Positions 45,621-55,621 of a DNA stretch of 64,000 nt are shown here, piece after piece; position 1 is the stretch's first letter; every line of letters starts with the position of its first letter. Under the pieces are notes generated by a model. It was not told where the DNA came from. It was given only the letters and a program-made list of their open reading frames with translations, and made no database searches. This stretch comes from Viola odorata (taxonomy: Eukaryota; Streptophyta; Magnoliopsida; Malpighiales; Violaceae): positions 56,275,002-56,339,001 of the forward strand of contig OY829542.1 of NCBI GenBank assembly GCA_963691705.1, read 5' to 3'. Position numbers and translations under genes: made by a program.

Positions 45621-45951
45621 GGTTAAATTACACCGTGGTTCCTTCTTCTACATAGTCGGAAATGACACATTGGTTTCATCTACTTACGTTCTCGACATAT
45701 TGAGTCCTTTTATTCTCAATCTGATAACATTTTAGGTGACTAGGTTCCTTTTGCTGATGTGTCAGCATCTGATTGGCAAAATAGAGAAAATGAGGGGATT
45801 GTCTCACCAATTAGACAATGACAAATCAACATTAGGGACTTCAAGTGTCACCGGAATAAGAGTAGATGGACTCAATATGTCGGGAACATAAATAAAGAGA
45901 CTCAGTGTATCATTTCCGACTAAGTAGAAAAACCTATGGTACAATTTAACC
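45621..45951. mobile_element. Terminal-inverted-repeat element, family unclear
   Basis: The left end ggttaaattacaccgtggtt and the complement of the right end, cggttaaattgtaccatagg, form imperfect inverted repeats. They continue inward with the shared words tagtcggaaatga, tcccgacatattgagtcc and similar. The element is about 330 bp with no ORF. The flanks do not show a clear target duplication, so the superfamily is not assigned. Confidence 0.6.
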
Positions 45952-46251
45952 GAAATTTTAATAATTTTGTCATTTCATTACGATTACAATAAGATTGGTT
46001 GATTTTATAATGGTATTATTAAAAATATTGTGACATATGTTCATTATTGAATATTTTACTTAATAAGAAAAGAGTAATATATTGTTGGAAGAAAGAACCA
46101 TGTCATAAAGTGAGTAATTACTAATTAGATAACAATAAAAATAACTTAAAGAATAAAATTAATTTGAAAACAAACAATTTAACCACTAGGGACCGGTGCG
46201 AGGACGGAGATGAATTTCATGTAGTAGTGTTGGGCAAGGGTATGATAATAC

Positions 46252-46701
46252 CTAGGGGTGGCAATATGGGACGGACGGACGTCCATGGAGCAATCCCATT
46301 TGTCCAATAAATAAGCTGGACAGACTAGTCCAAGTCCATTTAATAAACGGACGGACAAGATCCGTCCATCTAAATTTGAACGGACGGGACGGGTTCCCGT
46401 CCAATAATAATTTTTTTCTAAGAATTGAATTTTATTTTATTTTTTAAATAATAATTTTTTTGAAAAAATATTATTTTCGAAAAATAAGAGTAATTTTTTT
46501 GAAAAATATTTTTTTTTTATAAAATTAAATAATAAATGGACAAACGGGAACCCGTCGGGTTTGTCTCGTCTGTCCATGTGTATAGATGGAAGGGTTTGAC
46601 CCAACCCGTTTTTTAAATGGGAATTTTTTTTTGTCCATATCCCATCTAAATTTGGACGGACGGGACGGACATATGGACGCCCGTCCATTTTGCCACCCCT
46701 A
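46252..46701. mobile_element. hAT-like non-autonomous element
   Basis: The ends ctaggggtggcaa and ttgccacccct are inverted repeats, flanked by a direct repeat ataatac (46245-46251 and 46702-46708). This suits the 8-bp duplication of hAT elements with one mismatch. The interior is built of ggacggacg-type words on both arms, with an AT-rich centre and no ORF. Confidence 0.75.
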
Positions 46702-46924
46702 ATAATACTGATAATCCCTGCTTTGTTGCCATACCGCGGCTAGCATTGTCAACCATAAGTTTTTCATCAAATTTTAGTAATTTTGATCGATTTTCTAAAC
46801 ATCGGATATCTTTACAATTCTCGATTTACCGATCACTTCTCTATTTTCGTTTCTTTTTCTTTTTCTTTTTTTTTGTTGGTAAATACTCTTTCTTTTCTTT
46901 GTTTAGAGGAAACTATTATTTTCA

Positions 46925-47020
46925 GTGTCAAAAGACAAAAGAGTTGTGCACATGCATACTCACATCGAAACCAATAATTTCCTAGGAAAAGAAGGCTTCG
47001 GCCGTGTTTACGAACGGAAA
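46925..47020 (+). pseudogene. Protein kinase glycine-loop-like fragment (weak)
   Basis: One frame reads ETNNFLGKEGFGRVYERK, which is close to the ATNNF...LGKGGFGRVYKG start of plant receptor-kinase domains. No further kinase motif follows, because the next sequence is the Harbinger-type element. The last residues overlap that element's inverted repeat, so part of the match may be coincidence. It would be a relic in any case. Confidence 0.3.
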
Positions 47021-47479
47021 ATTCTCTATTTTTTCTGTTTCTATTTTTCAGAAATATCTCTAATTTTAAAAAACAGTAGAAAACTGAAAATCGGTTTTCT
47101 TTTGTACTAAATGTGAAAATTTTCAGCTTTAGAAAACTCAAAATCGTTTTCACCTAACAACTATTTCTTCTTTTTTTGAAAAACAAAAATTACTAATTCT
47201 GTTCAATCAATTTGATTTTAATTAAAAAAATCATGCGATCATTTATTTATTTTTTAGAAGATTAATAAACTAAACGGTAGCCCATTTTAATTTTGTTAAA
47301 GATCAAATATAAATATGTTAATTCTATTCATGTTAAAGATCAAATATAAATATAATAATTTTGTTCATGAAAATAAAATACATATAAAATAGTCTTGAAT
47401 TATTTGTTCATTACGTGAATACTACAAATATGAATATTAAAAACAGACTTAATTTAACTTGTTACTTCTTCATATTCTA

Positions 47480-47688
47480 ACAATATTATAATTAGCCCAT
47501 AATTGATCTGCAATATCTTCTCTAACAACATTCATTTGTTGTTGTTGGGACATATCCACTTGAATACCTTCTTGTGTCACATGAGCTTCGTCCTTGTTAA
47601 AATTTTGCAGACCTTATGTACCATATTCTGTGAATAGTTGATCAGCTCTATCTTTCATTTGAATAAAGTTGTGTAGTGAACAACAAGG
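47480..47688 (-). pseudogene. Harbinger transposase fragment, C-terminal part
   Basis: The minus frame begins CCSLHNFIQMKDRADQLF, meets an in-frame stop about 24 codons in, then continues with QQQQMNVVREDIADQLWANY, the usual end of Harbinger transposases. Together with 53663-53790 it reads in one frame across the insertion apart from that stop. It is inactive. Confidence 0.8.
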
Positions 47689-48872
47689 TGATAAACGGCC
47701 TAGAGGGGGGGTGAATAGGCAAATAAAAATTCTAACACAAAGAGTAAGGAAATATGAGTGCGGAAAAGAGAATGTAAAAACACAAGGATATATAGTGGTT
47801 CCAATTCCTCAATGAATTGTACTCCACTACCTAAGAGTCCTCCTCTTAGGATTTTGAACAACGACCACTTCGTTATTTACCTTGAGTTTTTACGGGTTCA
47901 ACTCAAACCTTACACCTTGGTTTTTCCGGGCTCAACCAATAAACCTTTCACCTTGGTTTTTGGAGGCTCAACCAATAAACCTTACACTTGGTTTTTACTA
48001 AGGGCTCAACCAACAAACCTTACACTTGGTTTTTGCTAAGGCTCAACCACAACCTATCACAATCAAGATTACTTGACAAGAGAAATGTTAAATGGCAACA
48101 CAAAATTGGTGTACAGATAAACTATGTATGATTCAATAATAACACCAATAAATGAACAATATTACCTCAAGAAGAAAGCGATCCAAACTCGAATTGAAAG
48201 ACGCAAGAATGGTTGAAAACCGATAAATGAAGCTTGCGTTATAAAACTTTGATTAAAGGAGTTTGTAAATGTGATTTGTGTATATGAAACTTGTAAAATG
48301 CTTTCTTTTCTTTTATAACTCATCTTAGATGAGTATTTATAGTGTCAAATGAGTAGAGGCTCATCCATGAAGGAAGGAGCCAAAAACTAGCCGTTTGCTA
48401 CAGTAACAAAAATATATCCGTTTGCTACAGTGAAAAATATAACCGTTGCTACAGTGAGTTTATCCGTTGCTACAGTTAAACTATCCGTTGCTACAGTAAG
48501 TCTATCCGTTGCTACGGTGGAACTATTCGTTCCCGTTGCTACAGTGAGTTTATCCGTTGCTACAGTGAAACTCTCCGTTGCTACAGTGAAATCAAAAACT
48601 CTTTTCCCAAAAATTATTTTTCGTGTAAAAAAACTTTTGACACTTTCCTTGAGGTATTATCGAACATAAATCAAGTGCTAATTAGAATCATACTTACACG
48701 TTTAAAGTCCTAATGTACACTTGATCTTCTAGCTTGCGATATCTTGATTTGTTGCCTCTTATTTGTTCCATCGCAAACTACACACATTTTAACTTCAAAT
48801 TGCATTAGTATTATTAATTAGTTTGTGTGTCTAAAATCATCAAAATAAGAGTAAGTTGCCCTTGGGCTAACA
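47689..48872 (-). repeat. 3' LTR of the Sirevirus-like element (1184 bp)
   Basis: Left LTR. It differs from the right LTR by one fewer repeat unit near 48550 and two visible substitutions (ctacggtgg against ctacgttgg; caaaataag against caaaacaag). Confidence 0.95.
48412..48592. repeat. Minisatellite ccgttgctacag in the LTR
   Basis: About nine head-to-tail units of roughly 21 bp sharing the core ccgttgctacagt. The right LTR (about 53156-53366) has one more, by an exact 19-bp duplication. Confidence 0.88.
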
Positions 48873-49121
48873 ATCTCCCCCTTTTTGATGATGACAACCA
48901 CAAACTAATATCAAAACATTTTTAAACTAGCAATTGAAATTGAAGTTAAATGGAGAAAACTTACATCTCCTATCTTTGCCAAATAAATGCTCCCCCTACA
49001 TAAACCATTAGTGCACATAGAGCATAGCAAAGATTTCAAAGATTTGCTCCCCCTTAATCTTACCTTTCTCCCCATTCTATAAGCTTCGTTACCAATCTCC
49101 CCCTTAACTTATTCTCCCCCT
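48873..49121 (-). other. Cluster of polypurine tracts
   Basis: On the minus strand aaaaagggggagat abuts the 3' LTR. Further tracts of gggggag or aagggggag type end near 48990, 49047, 49097 and 49113. Several polypurine tracts upstream of the 3' LTR are a described Sirevirus signature. Confidence 0.75.
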
Positions 49122-50562
49122 TTGTCATTAGCAAAAAGGGTTAATAAAATAAGGAAAGTCAATTAAGATCATATGAGGAGTAATAAAGGAGCAAGCAAAG
49201 ATCAAATCCAAAAATACTTTAACAAGTATTAAGATCAAACAATTATCCAATCCAAAAGTCAAAATACAAATATGAATAGTAAGATTATAAAGATGGATGA
49301 TCTAAAAATGCATAATTAAAACAGAATTTTTATTCAACAAACATGTCACGTTACACTAAACGTAGAGAACATTTAGAACATTGAAAATACTCAAGAACTA
49401 AACCTAATTAAAATTCCTTCATAATGAAATATTACAACTCTTATTCAACCTAAAAGACCATTACAAAGTATAAGAACAAATACATTTAAAATATAAAATA
49501 CACGATACAAAGATGTGATCAAAGATGGCATTGAGGTGAAGGGCAATCACATGGAGGACAATGACAAGGAGGGCACATGAACATGTCAACATTCTTTGGA
49601 CAATTTTGTAGGATGAGAAAGGGTAAAGCAATGTAAGAAATCATCAATGCCAAAATGGCCAATATCATCCTCATCTCAAACGAAAGCATTTTGAAGATTC
49701 GAAGGAATTTGAAGGTAAGGCTTTCCGTTTAGGATATCTCTAGAGGTGTAATCTTAGGGCTATTTAAACACAAAAATGGCTGCTTAAGATCTAAGAATTA
49801 CGGCTCGAGGATAGGCAATGTCGTTGACTATTATGCCCAACGCATGCGAACGAGGAGATCGAATAAATTTAGTAGGATTTGGTCAGGATTTTTCGAAGAG
49901 AAAATCTTCTAAACACTGTAATCATTTTGACTCATATTCGTATATCCAAAAAATATCACATCAATCTGATTTTCTCAATGATCACTCACATGAACAAAAG
50001 CATACATGGATAGAAAGAAATGATTCTAATTAAGCACGTATATACACAAACAAACAAAAATAATTTATGGCAATTTATAGCATATATGATTATGGATGTT
50101 AATAACTAACATAATCATTTAAATCAAGTATTGCATCAATAATTAATCTCATAAGCATAATTTAAAAGAAGGAGTTTTTAGGAATACCGGTTGCGATTAC
50201 TCAATATATAGCATATGCTATTTCGCAAAAATTACTTCCATATTTGCAACCGAGGCAATCATCAAAATCAAAGCCTACTTGTCGGTTTTCCCTTAGGCTA
50301 CCAATCAAGTAAAATTCCTACAAAACAATTCTTTCTAAACAAATTCATGAGATAACTATTTAACACAAGAATTAATTATGATCAATATTAGAAATTTGAA
50401 TCAATGATCAATATTAGAAATTTGAATCAATCAAATATATTAAATAACATTGCCAAAATTACCAAAAGGGTGAGCTTCGATTCATCACCCGACTTGTGCC
50501 ACGAATACCCTAAATATATTTCATTTATCTTCAAGGGGTTTCCGGCACTACTACAAAACAAA
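49122..50562 (-). other. Non-coding internal region where pol would lie
   Basis: AT-rich sequence between gag and the polypurine cluster. I saw no protease, integrase or reverse-transcriptase motif on either strand. It contains a short direct duplication at about 50381-50432 (gatcaatattagaaatttga twice). Confidence 0.7.
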
Positions 50563-52407
50563 CTAGTTAGTTTTAGGAACCCAAACACGTTTGGATCCTT
50601 TCTTAGCAAATGCATTCTTTTGTGCCCACATTTGTTTTGCATAAACAAGTCCTTTACGAATAAAGCAAAAATATGCTAAATGACCATTCTTATGACAATA
50701 ATCACATTTATACAAAGGTCTATCATGTGATTGATTTGAAGAACTAGCATGGTCACAATTTCTTGCTTTAACAAAAGATGTTTTAGAATTATTCATGCTA
50801 GAAGAGTTATCAAATCCAATTCCTCTTCTATCAAAATTAGTCTTTTGCTCATTTAAACACTTTTGTTGACTTTGTGCACTTTGAATAAGTTTAGCTAAAG
50901 TAGCTTCAAGAGTTTTAATCTTTTCATTTAAAAGAGCTACTTCTTTACTAGAGTTTGCACAAAGTTCACATCTAGAGTTTTTCTTTCCATTAGCAATTTC
51001 TAATGATTTAAGCTCATCTCTAGTATTAGCCAAAACATCTCTTAAATCTTCATTGTCATTTTTCAAAAAATCATTTTCCTCTTTAAGAGATTTGTTCAAG
51101 GTTTCTAATTCAAGAATATCCTTTTCCAATTTTTCTAAATCCTTAGCATGTTTAGCATTTTGCTTGCAAGATTTTTTAAAATGATTCGACAATTCATCAA
51201 AAGCTTCTTGCAATCCATATTCATTATCAAGAGATTGAGAAGAGTTTACCTCATCATCGCTTTCCTCTTGTGCCATAAGACACACATTTGTACATCCGTT
51301 GAATGAGGTGGAAGTTGATGAAGAACTCCTTTGAGAAGCATCACTTTCTACATTTGCAAAGAAACATATGTTTGATATCTCTTCTCCGGATGAGGATGTC
51401 GATGAATTACCCTTTGACTCCTCCTCATCATCATCATCATCCCAAGTAGTAGCTTTAAGTGCTCTTCTATGATGATTTTTGCTGTTATTTTTATCTCTTG
51501 ACCGTCTCTTTGATTTTTCAAGTCTAGGACACTCACTCTTTACATGTCCTGGCTTTTCACATTCAAAGCAAATAACATCATTTCTAAAATCGGATTTAGA
51601 AGAGTTAGAAGACTTACTTTGATACTTTTTCTTCTTTTTATCCCAAAATTTCTTGAATTGTTTGGAAAAGAGAGCCATTTCACGTTCTTCTTCTTGTGCC
51701 TTGAAGGCTACATTGTTGCTCTTGACATTTTGCACTTCCGGTTCTCCCATATTGAGTTTATACTCAAAAGCCGTAAGAGAGCCAACAAGTTGAGAGAAGG
51801 TAGGTCTCTTTTCAAGCTCATCAAAAATAGAAGTCTTGGCATTCCAAGAGTTAGGTAAAATACTAAGAAGTTTTCTTACCATCTCCTCATCACTAGGAGT
51901 CCAACCAAGAGTTCCCATAGTATTGCAAATATTTTGAATTCTAGTGCTTAAATCATAAATAGTCTCACCACTTTTCATATTAAGTAATTCATACTCACGC
52001 TTGAGTGTGTTGAGTCTAATGGTTCTCACTTGAGGAGTACCTTCATGAGCTGTCTCCAAAGTTTCCCAAACATCTTTGGACAATTTGCAAGCACTAACAC
52101 GATTAAATTCATTTTGAGAAATTGCACAAAATAAAGCAAACCTTGCCTTGTCTTCACTTTGTTTTCTTGAAACCGATCCAGCTGGCCACTTGTCAAATGG
52201 AAGAGGTTTTGTTGATCCATCTTCAGCCGGTGGTTCCATGGGAGTTGCAAATCCATGTAAGACACAATCTAGCATAATTTGATCTTGTCCACCTAGGAAG
52301 GCTAACATCTTTGTCTTCCATTGCAAGTAGTTGTTTCCATCAAGAAATGGTGGACGGTTGAGTGCAGCACTTACATATAATCCCTCTTGAGCCATTTGAT
52401 CTTTCAC
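50563..52407 (-). CDS. Gag protein of the Sirevirus-like element
   Basis: 614 codons without a stop. The N-terminal gag domain (about 1-250) carries the copia wording NRPPFLDGNNYLQWK, KDVWETLETAHEGT and FSQLVGSLTAFE. The first zinc knuckle CX2CX4HX4C is C280-C293, followed by an acidic stretch (DDDDDEEE) and a predicted coiled coil (about 405-515). The second knuckle is C568, C571, H576, C581, and the end reads VWVPKTN. In complete Sireviruses pol follows; here nothing does. The open frame suggests the protein was selected until recently, or that the copy is simply young. Confidence 0.93.
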   Translation of the reverse strand: MKDQMAQEGLYVSAALNRPPFLDGNNYLQWKTKMLAFLGGQDQIMLDCVLHGFATPMEPPAEDGSTKPLPFDKWPAGSVSRKQSEDKARFALFCAISQNEFNRVSACKLSKDVWETLETAHEGTPQVRTIRLNTLKREYELLNMKSGETIYDLSTRIQNICNTMGTLGWTPSDEEMVRKLLSILPNSWNAKTSIFDELEKRPTFSQLVGSLTAFEYKLNMGEPEVQNVKSNNVAFKAQEEEREMALFSKQFKKFWDKKKKKYQSKSSNSSKSDFRNDVICFECEKPGHVKSECPRLEKSKRRSRDKNNSKNHHRRALKATTWDDDDDEEESKGNSSTSSSGEEISNICFFANVESDASQRSSSSTSTSFNGCTNVCLMAQEESDDEVNSSQSLDNEYGLQEAFDELSNHFKKSCKQNAKHAKDLEKLEKDILELETLNKSLKEENDFLKNDNEDLRDVLANTRDELKSLEIANGKKNSRCELCANSSKEVALLNEKIKTLEATLAKLIQSAQSQQKCLNEQKTNFDRRGIGFDNSSSMNNSKTSFVKARNCDHASSSNQSHDRPLYKCDYCHKNGHLAYFCFIRKGLVYAKQMWAQKNAFAKKGSKRVWVPKTN

Positions 52408-52440
52408 TTGAGGCGATTAAACCTACAAAACAAGTACCTT

Positions 52441-52452
52441 GCTCCGCTACCA
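52441..52452 (-). other. Primer-binding site of the Sirevirus-like element
   Basis: The minus strand reads tggtagcggagc two bases inside the 5' LTR. It is the same 12-mer as in the gypsy element at 11496-11507 and close to the initiator-methionine tRNA site. Confidence 0.75.
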
Positions 52453-52454
52453 AT

Positions 52455-53657
52455 TGATAAACGGCCTAGAGGGGGGGTGAATAGGCAAATAAAAATTCTA
52501 ACACAAAGAGTAAGGAAATATGAGTGCGGAAAAGAGAATGTAAAAACACAAGGATATATAGTGGTTCCAATTCCTCAATGAATTGTACTCCACTACCTAA
52601 GAGTCCTCCTCTTAGGATTTTGAACAACGACCACTTCGTTATTTACCTTGAGTTTTTACGGGTTCAACTCAAACCTTACACCTTGGTTTTTCCGGGCTCA
52701 ACCAATAAACCTTTCACCTTGGTTTTTGGAGGCTCAACCAATAAACCTTACACTTGGTTTTTACTAAGGGCTCAACCAACAAACCTTACACTTGGTTTTT
52801 GCTAAGGCTCAACCACAACCTATCACAATCAAGATTACTTGACAAGAGAAATGTTAAATGGCAACACAAAATTGGTGTACAGATAAACTATGTATGATTC
52901 AATAATAACACCAATAAATGAACAATATTACCTCAAGAAGAAAGCGATCCAAACTCGAATTGAAAGACGCAAGAATGGTTGAAAACCGATAAATGAAGCT
53001 TGCGTTATAAAACTTTGATTAAAGGAGTTTGTAAATGTGATTTGTGTATATGAAACTTGTAAAATGCTTTCTTTTCTTTTATAACTCATCTTAGATGAGT
53101 ATTTATAGTGTCAAATGAGTAGAGGCTCATCCATGAAGGAAGGAGCCAAAAACTAGCCGTTTGCTACAGTAACAAAAATATATCCGTTTGCTACAGTGAA
53201 AAATATAACCGTTGCTACAGTGAGTTTATCCGTTGCTACAGTTAAACTATCCGTTGCTACAGTAAGTCTATCCGTTGCTACGTTGGAACTATTCGTTCCC
53301 GTTGCTACAGTGAGTTTATGTTGCTACAGTGAGTTTATCCGTTGCTACAGTGAAACTCTCCGTTGCTACAGTGAAATCAAAAACTCTTTTCCCAAAAATT
53401 ATTTTTCGTGTAAAAAAACTTTTGACACTTTCCTTGAGGTATTATCGAACATAAATCAAGTGCTAATTAGAATCATACTTACACGTTTAAAGTCCTAATG
53501 TACACTTGATCTTCTAGCTTGCGATATCTTGATTTGTTGCCTCTTATTTGTTCCATCGCAAACTACACACATTTTAACTTCAAATTGCATTAGTATTATT
53601 AATTAGTTTGTGTGTCTAAAATCATCAAAACAAGAGTAAGTTGCCCTTGGGCTAACA
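52455..53657 (-). repeat. 5' LTR of the Sirevirus-like element (1203 bp)
   Basis: Right LTR, 19 bp longer than the left because of one more minisatellite unit. It is followed by the target duplication caagg. Confidence 0.95.
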
Positions 53658-53662
53658 CAAGG

Positions 53663-53790
53663 TAGGGGTATTTGCCTTTGAAGATAAAAAGGATAATTTG
53701 GAATGGACTTTAAGATTGAAAATCTAGTCTTCAGGACGTCAAAATCCCTTTCAATCACATTTCTCAATAACGAATGTCGATAGTTAAACA
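53663..53790 (-). pseudogene. Harbinger transposase fragment, central part
   Basis: The minus frame reads LFNYRHSLLRNVIERDF, then DVLKTRFSILKSIPNYPF, and QIPLP up to the retroelement border. This is the conserved stretch N-terminal to the LHNFI motif of Harbinger transposases. It continues directly at 47683 on the far side of the inserted element. Confidence 0.8.
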
Positions 53791-55621
53791 ATGCATAGGC
53801 AGCAGCGACGACGGAGGCAGAGGCAGCGATGACGACATGCAAGTTAAAGGAGAAAGTTGTGCATTGTTTTGGGAGAATGATCAAATTTATTGAAAGAGAA
53901 ATAAAAAAGGATAATGGTTTGAAAAGAAAAGTGGTTGATAGTATTTTGGGTTGTGTTTTTCCCATTGTTTATTTTTTAGATTAACAAGATGGGCCGGTTG
54001 AACAAAAGTAAAAAAAAAAATAAGAAAAATAGTTTTGGAAAAATTGAAAAAACTCTATTTTGGACGTTTCTAATTTTCAGTATTAATTTAAAAGAATCTC
54101 GTAAAAAATCTCTGAAAATGAGATTTTTGTGAGATTTTTTCATTTTGGAAAAAGTAGTTATTCAAACACAATTTTAGAAATATCTCAAGCTTTCTGAAAA
54201 TTAATTTTTTTTTCAGAAAATTCTCCGCTCGTAAACAGTCCTAGTGTTGCCGGACAATGACATCACTTCCCTCATGGTCTCTTTCCGATTTACAATTCCC
54301 AAGGTTACACCTGTCCGCACCTAATACCTCCTCCTCGCCGGCAAGTTACACGTGGTGAGCATCCTTTCGTCTCAAGATTCAAGCACTTATAAAAAGCACA
54401 AACATTAATAAAAACTCCGTAACTTATTAACGACCACCTTTGCCTAATAAACTTATTTATCAAAAAAATAAAAAAACACAAAAACACCATGCGCTTCTCC
54501 GGCGAAGAAAATTATGGCGGCAGCGGCGGCGAGTCACCGGTGGGCACTGAGGAATTCTTTCGGATCTTGGTGGATCGATGTGCGAACTTGGAGGCGAGGC
54601 GAGTCATGCAAAGTTGAGTGGTGGCGGAGAAGGTGAAAAGAGATTCAGGTGAGGTGACGTCAGAAGCCGAGTTGGGGTGTATTCCTGGGTTTTTCAGGAA
54701 GGGTCCTTACAAGGGAATGGTGGAGTGTATAGGGCATGCTCTTCATGTCTGCTCTGTTTCCTCTGGAGAAATCATTTATTGGTAAGTAATTAAACATTGA
54801 CAAAAAATGTAAAGTTTATTAGATTTTTTTTCTCCACTTTCTCAATTTTAATTTGCTTTACTATCCATGTTTTTTTCAAATAAAGGTTGGCCTAAAATTC
54901 ATTGTAGGAAATTTATTTTGTCATTTTCTTGTGTTTTGAGTTTGAGGGAAATGGATGTTCAAGTTTTTGTAGGAAAATTATCATGTGCCATAATCCATTT
55001 GTTGGAAATTTATGAATTTTAGAAAATAATAAGTTTTTTTCTTTAAAAAATAGTGGGTAAATTATCTAAATGGGGTTTGAAATAGTTAGGGAATGGAAAT
55101 TTGGGTGCCTACAATGCCTCATTTAGTATTGATAAGTAGGGTAGGTAACCCTAAAATCTCTAATTGGTGGGACTGATTTTCCAGTAGTTAGGTAGGAACT
55201 CCCAAAAAATAATACTCCCTCCGTTCTTTTTTATTTGACGCGGAGGGAGGGATTACACATATTAAGGCAGTGTCAGTAGGCGACTGACTCCTGTCTGTGG
55301 GCCACACAGACCACAACACGCGTCACGCGTTCCTGCCTCCTTCTTCTACTTTCGTTCCTCTCCCTCTTCTCACTCTTGATTTCATCGAAAAAATTGGCCA
55401 AAATTCGCTGCCAAAACGCAATCCCGCGCGAAAGAAACCCAAAATTTTTCAATTGAAATTTGGGGAAACTCTGGAATGCAAATTGTTTCCCTCCCAATTT
55501 TCGGTTTCCATTTGAAATTTTTTGCTTTACCGATGGGATTTAAAATTTCAACAACATCCTCTTTCTTCAAAATCCAACGCGACCTCAGATTCGTCAAAAA
55601 ACCCACTTCATTCACCCTGCG

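Larger units (their letters stand above)
47689..53657 (-). mobile_element. Gag-only Ty1/copia element, Sirevirus-like
   Basis: Two LTRs start tgataaacggcc and end gggctaaca (TG...CA), with the target duplication caagg at 47684-47688 and 53658-53662. On the minus strand: 5' LTR (right), primer-binding site, an intact 614-codon gag, then about 1.4 kb of non-coding sequence, a cluster of polypurine tracts and the 3' LTR. Protease, integrase and reverse transcriptase are absent, so it must use proteins of another element. Repeated polypurine tracts and a long two-knuckle gag ending in VWVPKTN are typical of Sireviruses. The LTRs differ by only two substitutions I could see plus one 19-bp repeat unit, so insertion is recent. 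Confidence 0.92.
47000..54241. mobile_element. Decayed PIF/Harbinger element, split by a retroelement
   Basis: The left end ggccgtgtttacgaacgg and the complement of the right end, ggactgtttacgagcgg, are inverted repeats that continue into (ga)aaattctc-type sequence. Between them, on the minus strand, lie two parts of a Harbinger (DDE_4) transposase with the copia-like element exactly in between. Without that insertion the element is about 1.27 kb, so it is already a deletion remnant. A 3-bp target duplication could not be confirmed. Confidence 0.7.

Noticed and set aside
47758..48039. 93-codon ORF duplicated at 52524
   Set aside because: It lies in both LTRs of the Sirevirus-like element, so it is duplicated by retrotransposition, and it resembles no known protein.
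48430..48669. ORF encoding a repetitive VATVSLS peptide
   Set aside because: It is the translation of the LTR minisatellite; the right LTR copy has a frameshift in it.
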